A stretch of DNA of 64,000 nucleotides from Rhexocercosporidium sp. MPI-PUGE-AT-0058 (taxonomy: Eukaryota > Ascomycota > Leotiomycetes > Helotiales): positions 1,488,001 to 1,552,000 of the forward strand of contig JAGTJL010000018.1 of NCBI GenBank assembly GCA_020746875.1. The letters are read 5' to 3'. The translations under genes and the position numbers were made by a program. The notes below the pieces were generated by a model. The model worked only from the letters and a program-made list of their open reading frames with translations. It did not search any database and was not told the DNA's origin. Below are positions 58,984 to 64,000 of this stretch, piece by piece. Positions within the stretch are counted from its first letter, which is position 1. Every line of letters begins with the position of its first letter.

Positions 58984-60321
58984 TCAATTATTTATCACAA
59001 CCTTTATCACCAAATTCCCATCATCGTCCGTCGTCTTAGCTGCCAACCCAAACGCATCAGGAACAGTTTCCAACCCTTTGAACTTATGCGTGATCAGCTT
59101 TCTTATATTCGGGATTCCCGCTGATGAGTCTTCCGAGGCTTGCATGATTTTCATGGCTTCCGGATACGTATTTGCGTATCTCCAGACCCCTAGGAGGTCG
59201 ACTTCCCGATTTCCAACCACTGACATTGGAAGGGTTTGAACCGGTGATCCCATCCCTACCAACACCACATTCCCACCAGCGCGAGTTGACTGCAGATCTT
59301 GCACGTCAGTAGTGGGATTTTTCTACATGTTCTTTCGGGAAAATATTGACGTACGTATATTGCTGTTTGGACGCAGCTCTCCACTCCAGTACATTCAAAT
59401 GTTACATGGTACTTGCCCGAAGACTTGTGCGCGTTGGATCTTACTTCCAGTAGAGAAGCTGCAACTTCTCTTGCAATCTGAAGCTTTTCTTCGGGTCCAC
59501 TCCCTCGCTTGGCAAGAATGGTTGACGTTTCAGAGGCAAAGCCATGCTTCTTCGCGAACTCCAGTCGATTTCTCGCGATGTCTGCCACGGCAATGTCACA
59601 GCACCCAACCGTCCGCGCCACAGCTGCTACAAGAAGACCAACAGCCCCAGCACCCAGAATGAGACAACTTGATTTTGATGATAGGCGAGCCTTTCGAACG
59701 GCATGGACCGCCACCGACAAAGGTTCCAACAGTGCTCCATCGTCATAAGAGATAGTTCCTGGCAATCTGAGTTGGAAACTTAGTACTTATACTCAACGTT
59801 GACGAAGTAGACAGTACAATCTTACAAATGGCACCATTTTGCTGGGTGATTTAAACGCTCCTGTAGAGTTCCCTGGAAATGAGGAAACGAGACTGCACTG
59901 CTTCGAAAGCGCATATTATCACACAAGTTGTATCTTCCATCCTCGCAGATCTCGCACTCGCCACAAGGGATGCCCGCCTCAATCGCAACTCGGTCTCCTA
60001 CCTTCAGGACCCCAGATTTCTCTACCTCCGAACCTAGGGAAACAATCTCCCCAGCTGCTTCATGGCCTTGTGATAATGGTTCTCGAACTAGGATATCTCC
60101 ATTTGCAAAATGAGTGTAGTAGTGCACGTCTGAACCGCAGAGTGTCGTCGATCTGACCGCAATTTGAACTTCGTCTGCAAGTGGCTCGGACAGCTCTCTG
60201 GGAATCTTGTATTTTTGTCAGATTCTTTGAACAAAACCAATTGAGAAATATTTCCTACCAAACGCAAGTCTTGCGGTCCAAATAAGACCTGGGCCTTGCT
60301 CAAAGAAGTTGCTGATGGCAT
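58984..60321 (-). CDS. Zinc-dependent polyol/alcohol dehydrogenase (sorbitol dehydrogenase family, MDR)
   Basis: Four exons on the minus strand: 60321-60259, 60193-59826, 59766-59355, 59289-58984; 382 residues, the usual size. Catalytic zinc ligands: C40 in TTLCGSDVHYY, H65-E66 in GHEAAGE, E158 in LLEPL. The structural zinc lobe is C98, C101, C104, C112. The nucleotide fold is LILGAGAVG (182-187). Later blocks FECTGVESCVQTAIY, VVLVGMGSPVQTLP and RYANTYPEAM match sorbitol/xylitol-dehydrogenase-type proteins, which oxidise secondary alcohols of polyols with NAD(P) in the cytosol; the true substrate is open. The acceptor before exon 2 lies in an AGAGAG run; the third AG keeps frame. The gene is divergent from the monooxygenase with about 495 bp between the start codons and is probably co-regulated. 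Confidence 0.88.
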
Positions 60322-60816
60322 GATCTTGGTGTGAAATCGTACTCTTGGAATTCGTTGTTTCAACCAACTATGAATATTGAGTGTGAGAGAAAGGAAGTGG
60401 TCTACAGGGTATTTGTGATAATTTCCAGATACTTGCAGAAGCTAAGTTTACCCCTTATGTCAGGGCGCATGATCATCTCGGAAGTACCGATCGTTTATGC
60501 GGGTTAAGGGGTCGGGAGGGTGTTAGTCTGGAGCGGAATTAGGTTTACGACCAATAGTGTAGGATCGGTGATTGCTTCCAGATGTCGGCTTTCGAATTCC
60601 GAGGCGAAGCGGCTTTGACGATATGCCCAGCCAAGTCATTTATGCGGGGCTTAGGTTATGAACCAGAATGAATTTAAGGGCTCCAATTCAACGAGCAAAT
60701 GCTAAATACTGTTGTTTTCATACGAAGATTCTCTTTTCCTCCAGCCAGCCACAGAATCAAGTCTCGTACGCAAATTCTCTTTTCCTCCAGCCAGCCAGAG
60801 AATCAAGTCTCGCACA
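60322..60816. promoter_or_regulatory. Divergent promoter between dehydrogenase and monooxygenase
   Basis: About 495 bp shared upstream region. CGGAAGTACCG (60479-60489) has the CGG-N5-CCG form bound by some Zn2Cys6 regulators, and such a regulator is encoded next door. A single match is weak evidence by itself. Confidence 0.4.
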
Positions 60817-60820
60817 ATGA
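60729..60820 (+). repeat. 46-bp tandem duplication reaching the monooxygenase start codon
   Basis: Two copies (60729-60774, 60775-60820) beginning TTCTCTTTTCCTCCAGCCAG, with few differences. Copy 2 ends in CGCACAATGA and carries the start codon at 60817; copy 1 has CGTACGCAAA at that place and no ATG. Confidence 0.85.
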
Positions 60821-62643
60821 CGAGCTCTCGGTCGCCCAATGCCATAATTATTGGTGCTGGTCCCTCAGGGATTGCGCTGGCATATAAATTGAAGCACACT
60901 CTAGGCTTTGAGGACTTTACGGTCTACGAGAAATTAGACGGTCCTGGTGGGACCTGGAGGACCAATACATATCCAGGATGGTGAGTCTGCATCCTTAGAC
61001 TTTTCTTTCATAACTAGAAATTAACCTTCGATTAGCGGTTGCGATATTCCCACACACTTGTACTCCTTCAGTTTCAACCTGAACCCTAATTGGTCAAAGG
61101 TACTCGCGGATCAACCTGAGATCTTGCAGTATATGGAAGACACTGTCGATAAATTTGCGCTCAGGCACCATATCATCTCTTCCGTGGAATGTCTTGGAGC
61201 AGAATGGAACAAGGAGACTTCCCGATGGGTTATCAGATTTCGAGATCTATTCACAAAGTTTGAGTACACTCGTACTGCTACCATCTTGGTTTCATGTGTG
61301 GGTGGAATTTCGTTCCCCCGAGACGTCAAATTCAAAGGCATGGAGAACTTCAAGGGAAGCATGTTCCATACTGCTCAGTGGGATCACAGTGTAAACTATG
61401 AAGACAAAAGAATGGTGAGTAGGTCTTATCATTACTGATCTGTGAGAAACTAACTTTTTAGGCTGTAATTGGAAATGGCTGTAGCGCAGCACAAGTGGTC
61501 CCAAACGTCGCAACCAAGGTTGCTTTCGTCAAGCAATACGCAAGAAGCGCTCAATGGTACCATGACCGACCGAATAAAAAGTATTCCGCATTTGAAAAGT
61601 GGGCATTCAAAGTAGTTCCTCTCTGGATGCGGCTACTCCGCCTATCAATCTTTCTTGAAGCCGATGCCCAGTCCTCCACCTACTTGCCCACTCCTGATGG
61701 AATCAAAAAAAGAGCGAAAGCCGAAGCTGAGTCCCGGGACTACATATACGGCAAAACACCAAAAAAATATCATGAATTCATTGTGCCTACCTTCGCGCTG
61801 GGTTGCAAGCGGAGAATCTTTGATCCCAATTACCTGGACTGTCTGAACAGCCCAAAGGTTGATCTTGTGGCCGAGGGAATCTCAGAGATTACTGAAGATG
61901 GAATAATCAGCAGCTCAGGCACCAAAGATGTCTTTGATATCATCGTACTGGCAACTGGCTTCCAGGTTTCCCAGTTCCTCACACCTATGGAAGTCATCGG
62001 CAAGGAAGGGGTATCCCTGAATCAACAATGGAGAGAATGCCGGGGCGCTCAGGCATACCTTGGAACTTATGTTCACAACTTCCCTAACATGGCAATCATG
62101 TAAGTCAATCTGCTCAGAAACCCGCATATGGGCTCGAAATTCGTGCCACAAAGCTAATACATCCCCAGTTTCGGACCAAACACTTTCCCCGCCAACAACT
62201 CCGCCCTTTTCTCCTGCGAGGTCCAAGTCGACTTTGCCGTCAAATCTCTCTTTAAACCCATCCTTGATCGACGAGTCTCCGTCATCGAAGTCAAGCAATC
62301 AGCCGAAGATCACGAAACAGCGAAAATTCATGCAGGGCTTCGCAACACTGTCTTCGCCGGAGCATGTTCCAATTGGTACATCGGCGATTTCGGGCGGAAT
62401 GCAGCGAGCTGGGCTGGCACGGCTGCAAGTTTTTGGTGGAAGACTTACTTCCCCCAGTGGAATGCGTTCTATATGCAGGGCGGCGAGAAGCTTTGGTGGT
62501 TAAACACGATAAAGAGATCGGTGAGGAGTTCGAGTTGGCAATCGAGGTTGAGTGTTTTGGCTGTAGCCGCTCTCTACGGTTATCATTCGACATTCCTGAA
62601 CAGGTCGTCTTTGAAGCAGCTTTTGGGGCAAGCGTGGCGATAG
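60817..62643 (+). CDS. Flavin-containing (Baeyer-Villiger-type) monooxygenase
   Basis: Exons 60817-60980, 61036-61414, 61462-62099, 62169-62643 join in frame to 551 residues. The first Rossmann motif for FAD is IIIGAGPSG (from residue 10). The BVMO fingerprint appears as FKGSMFHTAQWD (160-171; F-x-G-x3-H-x3-W-D). The second Rossmann motif for NADPH is AVIGNGCSA (182-190). YPGC and GCDIPTHLYSFSF are typical, as are DIIVLATGF and FPNMAIMIFGPNT near the end. The reaction is insertion of one oxygen from O2 next to a carbonyl, giving an ester or lactone, using NADPH. The C-terminus (QLLGQAWR) might be membrane-near but no clear segment is called. The start ATG lies inside a tandem duplication. Divergent from a dehydrogenase and near an aldehyde dehydrogenase. 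Confidence 0.88.
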
Positions 62644-63769
62644 ATTGTACAATTCTCTTTTCTCATTATCTTTTCTTCAAATATAGTTCAAAAATTTCCG
62701 TCTCGTAACGTTTACTAAGTGTCTTTTACCTTCATGAGGCTCAGTGATGTACGATTTACAGCTCCCAGCTAAAATGTTGAAATGGTCTGAAGGGAAATTT
62801 TGCGATACTTGGGAGACTGTTGTCGAAGATGCATTTCTACTATTGTTACCACAATTCCGCGATGTGAGCTTTGGCCTCTTTATATGCCCTCAGTTAGTGA
62901 TCTAGAAGGTTTGGCCCAGAACGAATTCTCACCTGACTAAAGCCCGATTTTTAGTGCACAACATGTACTTTATACAAAATACTACACGTAGCCTTTGAGT
63001 TACATAAGAATAATGCAAGAAAATCAAATCAATTGAGCTTTATTATTTGAACAATAGGGAATATTTGATGTATTGCGATTTAGGTAGTAAAATAAATTGA
63101 TTGTGTAATTAGCGTTAGGCAATGAAGATACTTGGCAAGGCTGCGAAAGGATGCATGATACCACACACTGCACAACGCCGCTATTAATTGATTTTAATAA
63201 TTTCAGAAAAGATAACGTGATATTGATTAATAATTAAATATAACTATGCGACCGTGTGAATTACCCTACTGTGAAAGATAGGTAGTACGGGGTTGATTTT
63301 AGTGGTTTTGTATGGAGAAATTCGTTCTGGCCAAACCTTCTTTCTCTAACTAACACCATATCTTTAGCATCCGAACTCCGAAAAAAAAAAAACACTTCTC
63401 CTGTTCTCTTTCTTGTACCCCACTCCCCGCCCCCCACCTCCCCCCGGTTTCTATTCTCCTAGTATCTTAGCGGGCACTGGCGGTTGAGCTGATTACATTG
63501 CCAGAAGTGTGTGGAAACTAGTTTCCGTCATGCAAGACGGCAGAATTTGACATTTCCGGGCGCTTTCGGAATTGTATTTTCAGTACCGAGGGAAGTGAAT
63601 TTCAGATGTCGTAAAAGATATCATTCACATGGACGAAGTCAGTTGGTAGTGAGCTGGATTGACCGTTAAAACTGTTTCAATTTGTGGGTAACATCTTTAA
63701 AGTCATCTTTTCGAGAGAAACCCCCCCCCCCCCCCCCTTTCTGAAAATAACCTCAGCCAAACTCTCAAA
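62644..63769. other. Intergenic region
   Basis: 1.1 kb without supported gene. 62980-63260 is moderately AT-rich. A12 (around 63380-63391) and a C17 run (63721-63737) precede the aldehyde dehydrogenase start by 390 and 33 bp. The last few hundred bp is the probable promoter of that gene. Confidence 0.45.
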
Positions 63770-64000
63770 ATGGCAGTCCAACATATTCTCGAAGGCCCGG
63801 AGGTTTCTCCACTCTCACAGGTATGCCACGGCGAGATTTTAGAACCAGATGTATCCTAACAATTCAGCTTGTTGACAAGTCCCTATTCATTTCCGACGCC
63901 TTTGTGGATGGCGCATGGATTGGAGGAAGTGAGACTTTTGATGTTTTTGGTATGTTCGTTGAAACTTTGAGATTCGGGCTTCTCCAGGACTGACTTTCTA
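63770..64000 (+). CDS. Aldehyde dehydrogenase (succinate-semialdehyde-dehydrogenase-like), 5' part only
   Basis: ATG 63770 in TCAAAATGGC. Exon 1 is 63770-63820, intron 1 GTATGC...CAG, exon 2 63868-63949 ending in phase 1 before GTATGT. The 44 readable residues (LVDKSLFISDAFVDGAWI, then GGSETFDVFG) match the N-terminus of NAD(P)-dependent aldehyde dehydrogenases, where a ligand-free N-terminal motif of the form FI.G.WV....TF.V..P opens the domain. The catalytic Cys and Glu lie beyond the window, so activity cannot be judged. It runs in the same direction as the monooxygenase. Confidence 0.7.

Overview
This window looks like a chromosome segment of a filamentous ascomycete (Pezizomycotina). The genes carry short 50-180 bp introns with GTRNGT donors and fungal branch points. 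The gene families are typically fungal: HET domain, a NACHT/ankyrin NOD-like receptor, a Zn2Cys6 regulator and Fot1/Tc1 transposons. Long AT-rich tracts hold transposon relics whose reading frames are full of TAA/TAG stops, as expected from repeat-induced point mutation (RIP; inferred from composition and the form of the relics, not measured). No rRNA, convincing tRNA, CRISPR or bacterial-type operon was seen.

Layout. 1-6.4 kb: RIP-ruined transposons, namely a gag/protease relic, a complete Fot1/pogo-type element with 41-bp inverted repeats, and a piece of a second pogo transposase. 7.6-11.9 kb: a three-exon gene for a 1389-residue protein with a Cys-rich start, a retropepsin-like DTG motif and two C-terminal membrane segments. 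12.3-13.3 kb: AT-rich DNA. 13.9-17.1 kb: a multi-exon RNA-binding (RRM) protein with a long pyrimidine-rich leader. 18.4-19.3 kb: an alpha/beta hydrolase, followed by a broken AAA+ ATPase fragment and a MITE. 20.6-25.8 kb (minus): a six-exon NOD-like receptor with the order esterase, NACHT, ankyrin array, ZZ zinc finger. 26.2-28.0 kb: a short hairpin element and a RIPped Tc1/mariner element. 28.2-28.7 kb: the first half of a HET gene. 28.7-42.9 kb: a transposon island with a 6.7-kb Ty3/gypsy element and inverted LTR copies. 43.05-44.8 kb (minus): a class 3 lipase. 45.8-47.24 kb (minus): the second half of a HET gene, cut by a 6.9-kb gypsy element (47.24-54.19 kb).

The last 9 kb is gene-dense and lightly mutated: a Zn2Cys6 regulator, a zinc-dependent polyol/alcohol dehydrogenase, a divergently transcribed Baeyer-Villiger-type monooxygenase, and the start of an aldehyde dehydrogenase. 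Together these resemble a small ketone/alcohol catabolic cluster with its own regulator (inference).

The central 26 kb combines non-self-recognition genes (NLR, two HET fragments) with transposon islands and rearranged flanks. The most notable items are the esterase-NACHT-ankyrin-ZZ receptor with its nearly identical ankyrin units, the two HET halves facing each other across a transposon island, and the unclassified 1389-residue protein. Exon boundaries were read by eye from splice signals and frame continuity. Uncertain junctions are named in the entries.
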